Below are positions 16,573 through 26,415 of a stretch of 64,000 nucleotides of DNA, one piece after another. How positions within the stretch are numbered: position 1 is the first letter of the stretch; each line of letters begins with the position of its first letter. Under the pieces are notes generated by a model. The model was not told the origin of the DNA. It was given only the letters and a program-made list of their open reading frames with translations, and searched no databases. Location of the stretch: assembly GCA_030426805.1 (NCBI GenBank), contig JAUHXU010000002.1, forward strand, positions 434,001 through 498,000, in the 5' to 3' direction. The translations under genes were made by a program, and so were the position numbers. The DNA is from a bacterium. GTDB lineage: Bacteria; Planctomycetota; JAFGQW01.

Positions 16573-17757
16573 CTACCCGGTCTCGCGCATGATCTCGCGG
16601 GCCTTCTCGTTGTCCAGCTCGGCGTAGATCTCGGTCACGATCGGCGTCGTGTGGCCCAGCACCGCGCGCGTGGCGTCGAGGCCGAACTCCTTGCGCATCC
16701 GCGTTGCGGCGTTGTGGCGGAGCTGGTGGGGGTGCCAGTGCGTGACGCCCAGTCGCTCGCAGGCCCGCGCGATCGCACGCGCGTACGACGTCGTCTCGTA
16801 GAAGTCGCGGGGCTTCCGCTTCGGGCTGCGCTTGCGCTTCTTCGCGTTCCGCTTCATGTGCGACGGATACCGCGGCGTCGTCCGTGCCTTCGCATCGCGC
16901 TTGATCCGCTCGCGCACCGCGTCGCGCGGCGAGAAGAGGAACGCATCGGCGTTCGGTCGGAGGAACGGCCGCAACACCTCTTGCGCCTTCGGGCCGATGT
17001 GGATCGCGCGATCGTGCCCGCGATACGCCGTCTTGTGCCGCGCCGGCCGGAACGTCCACACGTCGCCGTCGCGCTCGATGTCGCGCATGCGCATTTGCAC
17101 GACCTCGCCTGGGCGCATGCCGGTCAGGAGCTGCAACCGGATCATCGCCGCGACCGGCGTCGGCACGTCGGCCAGCACCGCGTCCACGTCCGCATCCGGC
17201 ACCGGCAGCACGCGCTTGGACTCCTTGACCCCCGGATGCCCGGCCCGCAATCCGGCGACCGCTTGCAACCGTTGCAGCACGGTCGGCTCGACGAGTTCGT
17301 TCTCGACACCCCACTTGAAGACGCGGCGGATGCGCCCGACCTGGTTGTTGATGCTGCGCCGCACGTAGTCGGCCGCGATCATCTCGGCGCGGACGGTCTT
17401 CAACGCGAGCGGACCGAACGCGTCGACCGCGTGCTCCGCGTAGAGCCGCTTCACCGGCCGGAGCGCGATCACGAACGCGCGATACTCGCCGGTCGGCTTC
17501 CCGTCGCGCACGTAGTGCACCTTCGCATGGCGCAGGAACGCGACGAGCAGCTCGGCGACCGAGATTGCCTGACCGGGGGCGGGGGGGAGCTTCCGGCCGG
17601 CGTGCCGCCACTCGGCGATCAGCCGGTCATACTCAGCGCGGCTCTCGGGGCTGCCCCAGGGGCCGAGGTAGAAGACCCGCTCGTCGATTCGAACGACCGC
17701 CTGGCCGCTCGCCTTGTGCCGCCGATAGGCGGGGGCCCGCTTCTTTGTTCCGGGCAT
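16573..17757 (-). CDS. Tyrosine recombinase (integrase) of the island
   Basis: A 394-residue integrase with an SAM-like N-terminal core-binding region (about 60-170) and a catalytic domain carrying Arg215 (TGMRPGE), Lys242 (ARHKT), the HxxR pair His344/Arg347 (HPHQLRH), His369 (LGHT) and the nucleophile Tyr378 (TEIYAE). All five catalytic positions are present, so it should be active. It starts about 120 bases from tRNA-Trp and points away from it, the usual position for a recombinase that uses the tRNA 3' end as its attachment site. It would insert and excise the 10165-17922 element. Confidence 0.92.
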   Translation of the reverse strand: MPGTKKRAPAYRRHKASGQAVVRIDERVFYLGPWGSPESRAEYDRLIAEWRHAGRKLPPAPGQAISVAELLVAFLRHAKVHYVRDGKPTGEYRAFVIALRPVKRLYAEHAVDAFGPLALKTVRAEMIAADYVRRSINNQVGRIRRVFKWGVENELVEPTVLQRLQAVAGLRAGHPGVKESKRVLPVPDADVDAVLADVPTPVAAMIRLQLLTGMRPGEVVQMRMRDIERDGDVWTFRPARHKTAYRGHDRAIHIGPKAQEVLRPFLRPNADAFLFSPRDAVRERIKRDAKARTTPRYPSHMKRNAKKRKRSPKRKPRDFYETTSYARAIARACERLGVTHWHPHQLRHNAATRMRKEFGLDATRAVLGHTTPIVTEIYAELDNEKAREIMRETG

Positions 17758-17876
17758 GGCTGCCTCCTCCGGGCGCCGAGCGCGTACTCAATTCGTACTC
17801 ACTTGGCGGCCTGCGCAGTTGCCCGCGCCACCCGAAGGTGGGTATGCCCAAGTCGGGCATTCGGAGGATGTTACGA

Positions 17877-17922
17877 ATGGCAGGGCCAGAGGGACTTGAA
17901 CCCCCAACCTGCTGATTTGGAA
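17877..17922 (-). repeat. tRNA-proximal attachment site of the island
   Basis: A 46-base direct copy of 10165-10210, lying inside tRNA-Trp from the 3' CCA to the anticodon loop. Together the two copies mark the ends of the integrated element. Confidence 0.9.
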
Positions 17923-17953
17923 TCAGCTGCTCTGCCAATTGAGCTATGGCCCT
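17878..17953 (-). tRNA. tRNA-Trp (anticodon CCA)
   Basis: A 76-base tRNA with 7-bp acceptor stem (AGGGCCA/TGGCCCT), discriminator G and an encoded CCA end. The T-loop is GGTTCAAGTCC-like, and the anticodon loop TTCCAAA sits in a GCTGA/TCAGC stem, giving anticodon CCA. The 3' part is duplicated at 10165-10210. A consensus-like promoter lies just upstream. Confidence 0.97.
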
Positions 17954-17966
17954 GCTGGGGGACGTG

Positions 17967-17995
17967 AGTCTAGTCCGTCCGACGGGGGCGGTCAA
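17967..17995 (-). promoter_or_regulatory. Promoter of tRNA-Trp
   Basis: On the minus strand TTGACC (17995-17990) and TAGACT (17972-17967) are separated by 17 bases, and the -10 box ends 13 bases before the tRNA 5' end. Spacing and sequence are as expected for a strong sigma-70 promoter. Confidence 0.7.
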
Positions 17996-18028
17996 CCGGG
18001 GACGTCGGGTTGTGGGCGCGTCGCGGGG

Positions 18029-18283
18029 TCAGAAGATCAGATACGCGAGGCCGGCGATCGCTGCGATGGCGACGAAGGCCGCCGTGCCCAGGAGGATCCA
18101 GTCGGCGAAGTCCGGACGCCGAGCGGTCGGCGCGGGGGCGACGCGTTTCTCGCTCGCCACCCGCCGTGTGGTCTGAACGGATGCCACCCTCGTTACTCTC
18201 CCGATTTTCTGCCAGGCGCCGCGGTCCCGTAATTCCGCGAGCACGCCAGGAGGCTCAACGACCTGTCCGAATCGTTGTTGCAC
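18029..18283 (-). CDS. Small tail-anchored membrane protein, tentative
   Basis: An 84-codon frame upstream of tRNA-Trp on the same strand. The C-terminal 25 residues (DFADWILLGTAAFVAIAAIA, then GLAYLIF) form a convincing transmembrane segment preceded by an Arg/Ala/Pro-rich linker. The GTG at 18283 has only a weak ribosome-binding site, and a later GTG (at VASVQTTRR) is also possible. No family is recognised. The rest of the 17954-18457 gap holds the tRNA promoter and leader of the gene at 18458. Confidence 0.4.
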   Translation of the reverse strand: MQQRFGQVVEPPGVLAELRDRGAWQKIGRVTRVASVQTTRRVASEKRVAPAPTARRPDFADWILLGTAAFVAIAAIAGLAYLIF

Positions 18284-18457
18284 TTCACCCCTGGTATCGC
18301 CGATCGAGGACGTCGGTTCAAGGCGTCACCTCTCGAACTGAGCCGCGGGAATCAGACTCGCTGGTGGGTTGCACCGGAGCCAACGCGGCGGGCACGCTGT
18401 CCGTATCCTCGATGCTTCCCGGAGAGTGGCAGGTCCTTCCGCGAAAGGCCGACCGCG

Positions 18458-19792
18458 ATGTCGAAGTCCGCAACTCTGGTCCTCGTGCTCGCCGTCGCCG
18501 GCGCGACCACCACCGCCCAGTCGGCCGATCGCCTGATCGCGACCGGCACGATCCAAGGCGGCGGCCCGCTCGTCCTCTACGAAATGGCACCCCGCGGTGC
18601 CGTCCTCGCGACCATCGCCGTCCTGCCGGGCGGTCACTGGCCCGAGGCGATCGAGATGGCCGAGGACAATCGGAGCCTCCGGGTTTTCACCCGAACGACC
18701 GCGCAGTTCGGCTTCGGCACGATCTTCGACGTCGATCCGTCCGGAACCGTCACGACGTTCTTCGCCGGTTTGCCGCTGATTCGCCCGTCGCATGCGTGGC
18801 TCGACGACAACGGCCGTTGGCGCGTGCTCAATGGGCAACTCGGCTCCGGAATCGTCGACGTGCTGGACGTCACGCCGACCGCCGCCACGACGATCACCTC
18901 GTTCGCCGGCCGCTTCGTCTACGGGGCGAGCGAGGACGTCGTCTCCGGACAACTCGTGTTGCGCACGCTGCGCGAGAACGTCCAAGCCGCCGCGACGCCC
19001 GAATACGTGCGCGTCGATCCCCGCACCGGCACGATCACCGCGTTCGCACCCGCGCGCCTTCGCGACCACCCGATCTACGGTGCCAAGCGCCCGCCGTTCG
19101 ACCCGGAGCGGGGCGGCGTGCTCGACCTCGCGTATCACTCGCTGAGCGTCTACGCATCGCTCGTCTTCGTCGACCCGGAGAACGGTCTCTCCGAGATCAG
19201 CGGTCAATTGCCCGGCGAACAACCGATCGACCTGGTGCGTGCGGGCGGCCGCAGCCACCCGGTCGCATTCCACGCGTTCACGAAGCACGTGCTGCAGGGC
19301 TACTCCGCGATCCAGATCGCCGGCGACGGCAGCGTGCGGTCCGTGACCCGCTTCGGCTGGGCCGGCTACCCGCTGTTCGTCTCGACGCCGATCTGCCGCA
19401 AGGGCTCGCGTCACCTCGCGTGGTCGCTCGTGGCCGCCCCGAATCGACGCACGCTCGCGATCGACGTGCCCGGCGAATCGGGGCGTCCGTATGCGCTCGC
19501 CTTCTCGCTGCGCGGCGCGGTGCCGGGTTTGCGACTCCTGTCGGGTCGCACGATTCCGCTCGCATTCGACGCGCTCTCCACGCTCTGCCTGAGCGGCGGC
19601 ATTCCCGGCGTGCTCGATCGCACGATCGGCCGGCTCGACGCGAGCGGCCGCGCGGTTGCACGCATCGACGCGAATGCGCTCGGTGCCGCAGCGCGCGGCG
19701 TGACGTTGTTCGGCGCCGCGGTCGTGCTCGACCCGAGCGCGCCCGACGGCATCGCGCACATCCTCGGCCCGACGCGCGTCGACTTTCGTTGA
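18458..19792 (+). CDS. Secreted propeller-like protein with C-terminal beta module
   Basis: A 444-residue exported protein. The signal peptide MSKSATLVLVLAVAGATTTA is followed by loosely repeated strands such as FDVDPSGTVTTFFAGLPLI and YVRVDPRTGTITAF. This suggests a beta propeller related in style to the protein at 50161. The last ~100 residues (PYALAFSLRGAVPGL to VVLDPSAPDGIAHILG) are the shared C-terminal module. An upstream in-frame extension is rejected because AAAGG sits before the ATG at 18458, which begins the signal peptide. It is followed by a hairpin terminator. Function unknown. Confidence 0.8.
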   Translation: MSKSATLVLVLAVAGATTTAQSADRLIATGTIQGGGPLVLYEMAPRGAVLATIAVLPGGHWPEAIEMAEDNRSLRVFTRTTAQFGFGTIFDVDPSGTVTTFFAGLPLIRPSHAWLDDNGRWRVLNGQLGSGIVDVLDVTPTAATTITSFAGRFVYGASEDVVSGQLVLRTLRENVQAAATPEYVRVDPRTGTITAFAPARLRDHPIYGAKRPPFDPERGGVLDLAYHSLSVYASLVFVDPENGLSEISGQLPGEQPIDLVRAGGRSHPVAFHAFTKHVLQGYSAIQIAGDGSVRSVTRFGWAGYPLFVSTPICRKGSRHLAWSLVAAPNRRTLAIDVPGESGRPYALAFSLRGAVPGLRLLSGRTIPLAFDALSTLCLSGGIPGVLDRTIGRLDASGRAVARIDANALGAAARGVTLFGAAVVLDPSAPDGIAHILGPTRVDFR

Positions 19793-19799
19793 CTCGCAA

Positions 19800-19821
19800 A
19801 CTGTCCCGCCCGAGGGACAGT
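19800..19821. terminator. Bidirectional hairpin between convergent genes
   Basis: ACTGTCCC (19800-19807) and GGGACAGT (19814-19821) form a perfect 8-bp stem with a 6-base loop. It sits between the stop codons of the secreted protein (plus) and uvrA (minus), so it may serve both. No long T-run follows on either strand. Confidence 0.6.
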
Positions 19822-19829
19822 CTCGCGAC

Positions 19830-22800
19830 CTAACGCATCTCGGCGAGGAAGCGCGCGGTCTCCGAGTTGCGCGGTGGCTTCGCGGCCAACGTCCCCGGCG
19901 GGCCTTGCGCGACGATGCGTCCGCCCGCGTTTCCGCCCCCCGGGCCGAGGTCGATCACGTGGTCGGCGGACGCGATCACCTCCAGATTGTGCTCGATCAC
20001 GACGAGCGTGTGCCCGGCGTCGCGCAACTCGGCGAACAGCGCGAGCAGTCGGTCGACATCCTGCGGGTGCAGCCCGGTCGTCGGTTCGTCGAGCACGATC
20101 AGCGAGGTCTGACGGTTCGCGCCGGCGAGCTCCTCGACGAGCTTGATGCGCTGCGCCTCACCACCCGACAACGTCGGCGACGGCTGCCCGAGCGTCAGGT
20201 AGCCGAGCCCGAGCCGAGCCATCGCGTCGAGGAACGGGTGGATCTTCGGGTGATTCGCGAAGAACGGTGCCGCCTCGTCGATCGTCATCTCGAGCACGTC
20301 GGCGATCGAGCGCCCGTCGTAGAGCGCTTCGAGCGTCTCGGTGTTGTAGCGGCGGCCTCGGCACGTCTCGCATCGAACGGTGACGTCCGGCAAGAACGAC
20401 ATCTCCTCGCGGATGCGCCCGAGCCCGCCACACGTCGGGCACGACCCCTCGCGTCGGTTGAAGCTGAACCGCGCCTTCGTGTAGCCGCGTTCGCGTGCGA
20501 CCGGCGTCAATGCGAACAGCGACCGGATCTCGTCCATGATGCCGACGTACGTCGCCGGCACCGACGCCGGCGTCCGACCGATCGGACTCTGGTCGACCTC
20601 GACCGCGCGTTTGAACGCGTCGAAGCCGGTCACGCGATCGTGCGCGCCGGGTCGCACGGGCGAGTCGTGGAGCTTGCGCTTGACCGCGCGGAGCAACGTG
20701 TCGCGCACGAGCGTCGACTTGCCGGACCCGCTGATGCCGGTCACGACCGTGAGCCAACCGATCGGGATCGTCAGGTCCACGCGCTTCAGGTTCCGCTCGC
20801 GCGCACCGGTGAGGGTGAGCACCTCGCCGTCGGTGCGGTCGACGGTCGCGAGCGAGGGCTTCGTGCGCCGTCGCAGGAAGCGCCCGGTCGGCGAGTCCTT
20901 CACGCGTCGCACCGCCGCGACCGTGCCCTCGGCGACGATCGTTCCGCCGCGGCGGCCCCCCTCGGGCCCGAGGTCGATCAACCAGTCGGCCGCGCGGATC
21001 GTCGCCGGGTCGTGCTCGACGACGACGACCGTGTTGCCGCGGTCGCGGAGTGCACTCAAGACGTTCACGAGGCGTTCGTTGTCGGCCGGGTGCAGGCCGA
21101 TCGTCGGCTCGTCGAGCACGTAGAGGACGCCGGTGAGTTCCGCGCCGAGCTGGCCCGCGAGCCGGAGGCGCTGTGCCTCGCCGCCCGACAGCGTCGTCGC
21201 GCGCCGGTCGAGTTGCAGGTAGCCGAGCCCGACGCGCTCCATGAACTCGAGCCGCCGGTCGACCTCCGCGAGCAGTTCACCGGCGAGCGTGCGTTCGTGC
21301 GCGGTGAGCCGCACCTTGCCGAGCGTCGCACGCGCCTCCGATGCCGGCAGGCGCAGCACCTCGGCGATCGTCGTGTCGCGACCGAGCGTAACGCTCCGCG
21401 CGACCGGCCCGAGGCGCGAGCCCTTGCACGTCGGGCACGGCTCGTCGTCGGTGAACTGCCCGAGGTAGTGGTCGACCGCGGCGCGGTTGGCGGTGTCGCG
21501 CACGAACAGGAGATAGGGGATCAGCCCCTCGAAGCCGTCCTTCTCGCCGTGGATCAGCACGCGCCGGCGGTCGGCCGGGATCTTCTCGAACGGCGTCGTG
21601 AGCGACACGCCGGCCTCGCGCGCCGCGCGCTTGAGGAACGCGCGCGTGTCCTCGCGCGAGAAGACGCCGCCGTGCAGCACCTCGAACGCGCGCTTCTTCA
21701 GCGATCGTTTCGGGTCCGGAACGAGCAGCGCCTCGGCGAACTTCGGTGCGGCGCCGAGGCCGTGGCACTTCGGGCACGCGCCGAGCGAGTGGTTGAAGCT
21801 GAACAGGCGCGGATCGAGCGGTTCGCCGGCACGCGCGTCGATCCGCAGCGTCTCCTCGCGACCGCGGGTGAGCACGACGACCGCGCCGTCGCCGACCGCC
21901 GCGGTCTCGGCGAGCGCCCGGCGAAGCTTCGCGTTGACGCGCGCCGGCACCTTCACCTTCGCGACGACGACGTCGACGTCGTGCTCGCGGCGGAGCGCGA
22001 GCGCCGGCATCGGATCGAGCGGCATCCGCTCGCCGTCGATGCGCGCCTCGCGATACCCGGCGTCGAGCGCCGCCTGCATCGCGTCCTTGTGGTAGCCGCG
22101 CCGCTTGCGCACGACCGGGGCGAGCAGCGTCACGGTCTTGCCGGCGAAGTCACGGACGACGTCGCGGGCGGCTTGGTCGGCGTCGGCCTCGGGGCGGCGC
22201 CCGACACGCGCGTAGAGCAGGCGCAGGTAGTGCGAGATCTCGGTCGCGGTCGCGACGGTCGACGTGCCGCCGCCGCGGCTCGTGCGCTGCTCGATCGCGA
22301 CCGACGGCGGCACGCCGGTCACGCGGTCGGCGTCCGGCTTCGGCATCGCCGGGATGTAGCGGCGCGCGTAGGTCGACAGGCTCTCGACGTAGGCGCGTTG
22401 CCCTTCGGCAAAGAGCACGTCGAACGCGAACGTCGACTTGCCCGAGCCGCTCGGGCCGGTGACGACGACGAGTTCGCCGTGCGGCACCGTCGTCGTGACG
22501 TTCTTCAGGTTGTGCTCGCGCAAGCCCTCGACGCGCATCACGCCGCGCGGCGGCAGCTCGATCGGTTCGTCCTCCGGCGGCGGCACCGACTGGCCGGCGA
22601 AGTGCGCGGCGAGGTGTCGCCCGGTGATCGAGCCCTTCGCACCGGCCACGTCGCGCGGCGTGCCGGTCGCGACCACGCGGCCACCGCGCGCGCCACCCTC
22701 CGGTCCGAGGTCGACGAGCCAATCCGCCGCCGCGATCACGCCCAGGTGGTGCTCGATGATCACGAGCGTGTGGCCGGCGTCGCGCAACCGCACGAGCGCG

Positions 22801-25370
22801 CGGAGCAGGTCGTCGACGTCTTCGGGGTGCAGGCCGGTCGTCGGTTCGTCGAGCAGGAAGAGCGACGGGCCACGCACGCGGACGCCGAGGAAGCGCGCGA
22901 TCTTCAGCCGTTGCGCCTCGCCGCCCGACAGCGTGTTGAGCGCTTGCCCGAGGCGCAGGTAGCCCAAGCCGACGTCGATCATCGGTTGCAGCGCGCGCAC
23001 GACGCGCGGTTCGTCGGCGAACACCGTGACCGCCTCGTCGGCGGTGAGGTCGAACACGTCGAGGATCGAGCGCCCGTCGACCTTGACGCGCAGCACGTCG
23101 TCCTTGAACCGCCGGCCATCGCACACCGGGCACGTCACGTAGGCGTCCGGCAGGAACTGCATCTCGATGCGCTCGACGCCGTCGCCCTTGCAGCGCGGGC
23201 AGCGACCGGCCTCGACGTTCGGCGAGAAGTGGCCGGCCTCGAGCCCGGCGCGCTTGGCGGCCGCGCTGGCGGCGAAGCGCTTGCGGATCGGATCGAGCGC
23301 CTTGAGATACGTCAGCGCGCTCGACCGCGGCGTGCGCGCGAGCGGCTCCTGGTCGACGAGGTGGATCTCCGTCAGCCGGTCGTGGCCGGTGATGCGCTTG
23401 TGCACACCGGGGCGCGGGCCGGGCTCGCCGCGCGCGCGCAGCAGGCCGTGATAGAGCACGTCGGTGAGCAGCGTCGATTTGCCCGAGCCGCTCACGCCGG
23501 TCAGGCACGTGATCCGGCCGATCGGAATCGACACGTCGATCGCGCGCAGGTTGTGCTCGCGCGCGCCGACGACCGTGAGCATCGCCGGCTTGCCGGCGGG
23601 GCGTGCGTGCCCGGACTCGGTGTCGTTCGCGCCGGGGTCGAAGCCACGCGCGTCACGGGCCAGTGCCCGCCCGGTCGCCGAGTCGTCGCGTCCGACGATC
23701 GCCTGGGGCGGCCCCTGGTAGACGACCGTTCCGCCGTGGCGTCCGGGGCCCGGCCCGAGGTCGATCAACCAGTCGGCGGCGCGGATCACGTCGGGGTCGT
23801 GCTCCACGACAACGACCGTGTTGCCGCGGTCGCGCAGGCGCTCGAGGATACGTACGAGCCGAGCGACGTCACGCGCGTGCAGGCCGATCGACGGCTCGTC
23901 CAGCACGTAGAGCGTGTTGACGAGCGTCGAGCCGAGTGCCGCGGTCAGGTGCACGCGTTCGACTTCGCCGCCGCTGAGCGTCCGCGACGCGCGGTCCATC
24001 GGCAGGTAGCCGAGCCCGACGTCGACGAGGTAGCGCAGCCGCGACTCGATCTCGTTGACGACGAGTTCGGCAACGGCATCGGGAACCGTGTCGCGCCACG
24101 TCGTCACGAGCGCGAGCGCTTCGTGTGCGGGCAGCGCGTAGAACTCGGCGATCGTCTTGCCGCCGAGGCGGAACGCGAGTGCGTCGGGTTTCAGGCGCGT
24201 GCCGTCGCACGTCTCGCAGCGGTGGTAGCCGCGAAAGCGCGAGATGAACACGCGCACGTGCATCTTGTAGGCTTTGGCTTCGAGCGCGGCGAAGAGGTCG
24301 TCGATACCGGGCGTCGCCTCGGTGCCGCGGAACACCGCGTTGCGCTCGCGCGCGGTGAGCTTCTTCCACGGCACGTCCACGCGGATGTCCGCGTCGTCGG
24401 CGCCGCGGATCAACCCGCGTTGGAACGCGGCGCCCCGGCGCGAGTCGTATGGCTTGATCGCGCGCTCGCGCAGCGTCAGGCTCGGGTTCGGCACGACGAG
24501 TTCCTCGTCGAGGCCGAGCGTGCGGCCGAAGCCGCGGCAGTCGGGGCACGCGCCGACCGGCGAGTTGAAGCTGAACCACGCCGGCGCGAGTCGGCGGTAG
24601 GTCGTGTTGCAGCCGCTGCACACGAGGTCGCGCACGACGTCGTCGCGATTGCCGTCGACGAACGTCGCCGCTCGCCCGCCGCCGCGCTCGAACGCGGCCT
24701 CGAACGCTTCGACGAGCCGGGCGCGGCGGGCAGGTTCGACGCGCACGCGGTCCTGGACGATCCAGGCCTCGCCGGTCGCGAGCGTTTCGGGCAAGCGCTC
24801 GGCGGTGCCGTCGACGACGACGCGGCGGTAGCCGTCGCGCACGAGCGCCGCGGCGACGGATGCGCCTGCACCACGCGGCACGGCCACGGGGAATGCGATC
24901 AGCGCGTCGTCGCCGTTCGCCCGATCGAGCAGTGCGTCGGCGGCCGTCGGCGGCGTCGCGCCGTGCACCGGCGCGTCGCAGGCGGGGCAGACCAACTCGC
25001 CCATCCGCGCGTAGATCACCTTCGCGAAGTCGGTGATCTCGGTCATCGTGCCGACGGTGGACCGCGACGTCCGAACCGTCGAAGCCGGGTCGATCGCGAT
25101 CGCCGGGGGGACGTGGTCGATCGCGTCGACGTCGGGGCGGTCCATCCGCTCGAGGAACTGCCGCGCGTAGGCGGAGAACGTCTCGATGTAGCGGCGTTGG
25201 CCGGTCGCGTAGATCGTGTCGCGCGCGAGGCTCGACTTGCCCGAGCCGCTGACGCCGGTGATCACGGTCAGACGGCCGAGCGGTACGTCGACGTCGATCG
25301 CGCGCAGGTTGTGCTGGCGCGCGGCGCGGACGCGGATCGTCTCGTGTTCGGTAGAAGTCCCCGGTGGCAT
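19830..25370 (-). CDS. uvrA: Double-length UvrA excinuclease subunit (four ABC cassettes)
   Basis: A protein of 1846 residues, about twice the usual ~940, formed by two head-to-tail UvrA units. Four Walker A motifs are visible: GVSGSGKSS (about 40), GVSGSGKST (about 628), GPSGSGKST (about 975) and GISGSGKST (about 1547). Each cassette has its LSGGE signature and LDEP Walker B. UvrA finds bulky DNA lesions in nucleotide excision repair, normally as a dimer; here one chain could supply both subunits. Unit 1 has both zinc-finger Cys pairs. In unit 2 the first CxxC before the [13 protein letters not shown] segment is missing, so that zinc site is incomplete, while its C-terminal zinc finger is intact. 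Large frames on the opposite strand are shadows. Whether it replaces or supplements a normal UvrA cannot be judged here. Confidence 0.95.
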   Translation of the reverse strand: MPPGTSTEHETIRVRAARQHNLRAIDVDVPLGRLTVITGVSGSGKSSLARDTIYATGQRRYIETFSAYARQFLERMDRPDVDAIDHVPPAIAIDPASTVRTSRSTVGTMTEITDFAKVIYARMGELVCPACDAPVHGATPPTAADALLDRANGDDALIAFPVAVPRGAGASVAAALVRDGYRRVVVDGTAERLPETLATGEAWIVQDRVRVEPARRARLVEAFEAAFERGGGRAATFVDGNRDDVVRDLVCSGCNTTYRRLAPAWFSFNSPVGACPDCRGFGRTLGLDEELVVPNPSLTLRERAIKPYDSRRGAAFQRGLIRGADDADIRVDVPWKKLTARERNAVFRGTEATPGIDDLFAALEAKAYKMHVRVFISRFRGYHRCETCDGTRLKPDALAFRLGGKTIAEFYALPAHEALALVTTWRDTVPDAVAELVVNEIESRLRYLVDVGLGYLPMDRASRTLSGGEVERVHLTAALGSTLVNTLYVLDEPSIGLHARDVARLVRILERLRDRGNTVVVVEHDPDVIRAADWLIDLGPGPGRHGGTVVYQGPPQAIVGRDDSATGRALARDARGFDPGANDTESGHARPAGKPAMLTVVGAREHNLRAIDVSIPIGRITCLTGVSGSGKSTLLTDVLYHGLLRARGEPGPRPGVHKRITGHDRLTEIHLVDQEPLARTPRSSALTYLKALDPIRKRFAASAAAKRAGLEAGHFSPNVEAGRCPRCKGDGVERIEMQFLPDAYVTCPVCDGRRFKDDVLRVKVDGRSILDVFDLTADEAVTVFADEPRVVRALQPMIDVGLGYLRLGQALNTLSGGEAQRLKIARFLGVRVRGPSLFLLDEPTTGLHPEDVDDLLRALVRLRDAGHTLVIIEHHLGVIAAADWLVDLGPEGGARGGRVVATGTPRDVAGAKGSITGRHLAAHFAGQSVPPPEDEPIELPPRGVMRVEGLREHNLKNVTTTVPHGELVVVTGPSGSGKSTFAFDVLFAEGQRAYVESLSTYARRYIPAMPKPDADRVTGVPPSVAIEQRTSRGGGTSTVATATEISHYLRLLYARVGRRPEADADQAARDVVRDFAGKTVTLLAPVVRKRRGYHKDAMQAALDAGYREARIDGERMPLDPMPALALRREHDVDVVVAKVKVPARVNAKLRRALAETAAVGDGAVVVLTRGREETLRIDARAGEPLDPRLFSFNHSLGACPKCHGLGAAPKFAEALLVPDPKRSLKKRAFEVLHGGVFSREDTRAFLKRAAREAGVSLTTPFEKIPADRRRVLIHGEKDGFEGLIPYLLFVRDTANRAAVDHYLGQFTDDEPCPTCKGSRLGPVARSVTLGRDTTIAEVLRLPASEARATLGKVRLTAHERTLAGELLAEVDRRLEFMERVGLGYLQLDRRATTLSGGEAQRLRLAGQLGAELTGVLYVLDEPTIGLHPADNERLVNVLSALRDRGNTVVVVEHDPATIRAADWLIDLGPEGGRRGGTIVAEGTVAAVRRVKDSPTGRFLRRRTKPSLATVDRTDGEVLTLTGARERNLKRVDLTIPIGWLTVVTGISGSGKSTLVRDTLLRAVKRKLHDSPVRPGAHDRVTGFDAFKRAVEVDQSPIGRTPASVPATYVGIMDEIRSLFALTPVARERGYTKARFSFNRREGSCPTCGGLGRIREEMSFLPDVTVRCETCRGRRYNTETLEALYDGRSIADVLEMTIDEAAPFFANHPKIHPFLDAMARLGLGYLTLGQPSPTLSGGEAQRIKLVEELAGANRQTSLIVLDEPTTGLHPQDVDRLLALFAELRDAGHTLVVIEHNLEVIASADHVIDLGPGGGNAGGRIVAQGPPGTLAAKPPRNSETARFLAEMR

Positions 25371-25406
25371 CTCGGGGGAAGTGTAGCACCGCCCCGAGTG
25401 GTCCGG

Positions 25407-25583
25407 TCAGTCGCAGCAGCAGCCGTGGTAGTGGTGGGGCTCGCAGTCGGTGGCGATCGCGGTCGCGGCGATGGCGCCGACCGCGGCGCCGCTCCAGAAG
25501 AGGCGGGCGTGCTTGCTGCAGCCGGTCAGTCCGAGGGCGACCAGGCCGAGCAGGGCGAGGCCGAGGATACGTTTCTTGCGCAT
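25407..25583 (-). CDS. Small lipoprotein with Cys/His-rich tail
   Basis: A 58-residue protein. MRKKRILGLALLGLVALGLT is followed by the lipobox Cys22, a short Ala/Gly hydrophobic segment (GAAVGAIAATAIAT) and a tail DCEPHHYHGCCCD that packs three His and four Cys into 13 residues. The tail could bind metal or form disulfides. The start at 25583 has GGAG seven bases before it; a longer frame begins four codons earlier. It follows 36 bases upstream of uvrA on the same strand and might be cotranscribed with it. No family recognised. Confidence 0.65.
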   Translation of the reverse strand: MRKKRILGLALLGLVALGLTGCSKHARLFWSGAAVGAIAATAIATDCEPHHYHGCCCD

Positions 25584-25749
25584 GACGATCTCCACACGAC
25601 GGCGTCGTGGCGGGAGCGCAAGTGGCGGGCCGATCGCGACGAGGCAGGGCGGATTTCCGCGTTTCGCGGAGCGATCCGGGGGGCGCGCTGGCTGGGCGCG
25701 TCGCCCGCGGGGGACACGGCTGTCTCCCCGGGGCGACGTCGCGAGCGGT

Positions 25750-26172
25750 CTATCGGGTGACCTTGGTCACCTCGAGGGGATACCACTCGGTCGGGTTGAG
25801 CGGGCAGGCATACTCATAGAGGCCCGGCTTGAGATCGACCGCTTCGCTGACCGTCTGGCCCGACGGGACCTGCAGCGTCATCACGGCGTGCGAGACCTCG
25901 CGGTCGCCGTAGGGGACGATCGTCAGCGTCGCCTCTTCACCGGTCTCGTTGGAGATGTAGAACGCGACGCGGCCCTCGTGGAGGCGGATCGAGTCCTCGG
26001 CGAAGTAGGCCGGGCCCTGGGTCAGGTAGACGTATTGCACGCCGTCGTGCTCTTCGACCACCTGCGCGGGGTTGGTCGCCGCGTAGTTGACGGGGGAGGC
26101 TTCGTGCGTGCCGCTCGAACCGCAGCCGGCGAAGAGCAACGCACCCGCGAGTAGGCTGGCGGGAACCTTCAT
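25750..26172 (-). CDS. Putative lipoprotein with cupredoxin-like C terminus
   Basis: A 140-residue protein with lipobox LLFAGC (Cys17). The mature part looks like a small beta sandwich: FYISNETGEEATLTIVPYGD, then VPSGQTVSEAVDLKPGLYEYACPLNPTEWYPLEV. The PGLYEYACP segment resembles the ligand-loop region of cupredoxins, but the expected second His/Met ligands are not evident, so copper binding is doubtful. AAAGGA lies upstream of the ATG. It is divergent from the S46 peptidase gene. Confidence 0.7.
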   Translation of the reverse strand: MKVPASLLAGALLFAGCGSSGTHEASPVNYAATNPAQVVEEHDGVQYVYLTQGPAYFAEDSIRLHEGRVAFYISNETGEEATLTIVPYGDREVSHAVMTLQVPSGQTVSEAVDLKPGLYEYACPLNPTEWYPLEVTKVTR

Positions 26173-26329
26173 TTGTCCGAGTCCTTTCTCGAGTTTCGTT
26201 GCGTCCGCGTCAGACGGACCGAGTCTCCACTACCATCGGCATGTCGTGCAGCAGACTTGTCCCGGAGTGAAAGTTCGTAACTTCGCGGCCTTAAGTCGTT
26301 GGGGGCGCCGTGGATCGGACTTGCCCGGC

Positions 26330-26358
26330 TTGACAGCGGCCGGGGCCAGCCGCATCCT
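26330..26358 (+). promoter_or_regulatory. Candidate promoter of the S46 peptidase operon
   Basis: TTGACA (26330-26335), a perfect -35 box, is followed after 17 bases by CATCCT (26353-26358), a weak -10 box. The GTG start is 58 bases further on. Confidence 0.45.
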
Positions 26359-26415
26359 CGGGGGCCCGGTCGATCCGACGTCCCGGATCGACGCATCCCC
26401 GAGGAGACTCCCGAC

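Larger units (their letters stand above)
10165..17922. mobile_element. Integrated genomic island in tRNA-Trp with ABC-3C operon and Rep
   Basis: The element is bounded by the 46-bp direct repeats at 10165-10210 and 17877-17922. All eight genes face the same way (minus). From the tRNA inward they are a tyrosine integrase, a VDFS-family protein, an unknown protein, a DUF1580 protein, an HUH-type Rep, and the three genes of an ABC-three-component system. Several pairs overlap by 4 or 8 bases, so there are compact operons. The ABC-3C part (10380-13355) is visibly poorer in GC than the flanks, which supports transfer. No conjugation or virion genes are seen, so it may be a replicating integrative plasmid or a satellite that depends on a helper. 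Confidence 0.88.

Noticed and set aside
19905..25760. A 1951-codon open frame on the plus strand opposite uvrA
   Set aside because: It mirrors the codon structure of the GC-rich uvrA gene, its product is Arg/Asp/Val-rich without domains, and uvrA is unmistakable on the other strand.
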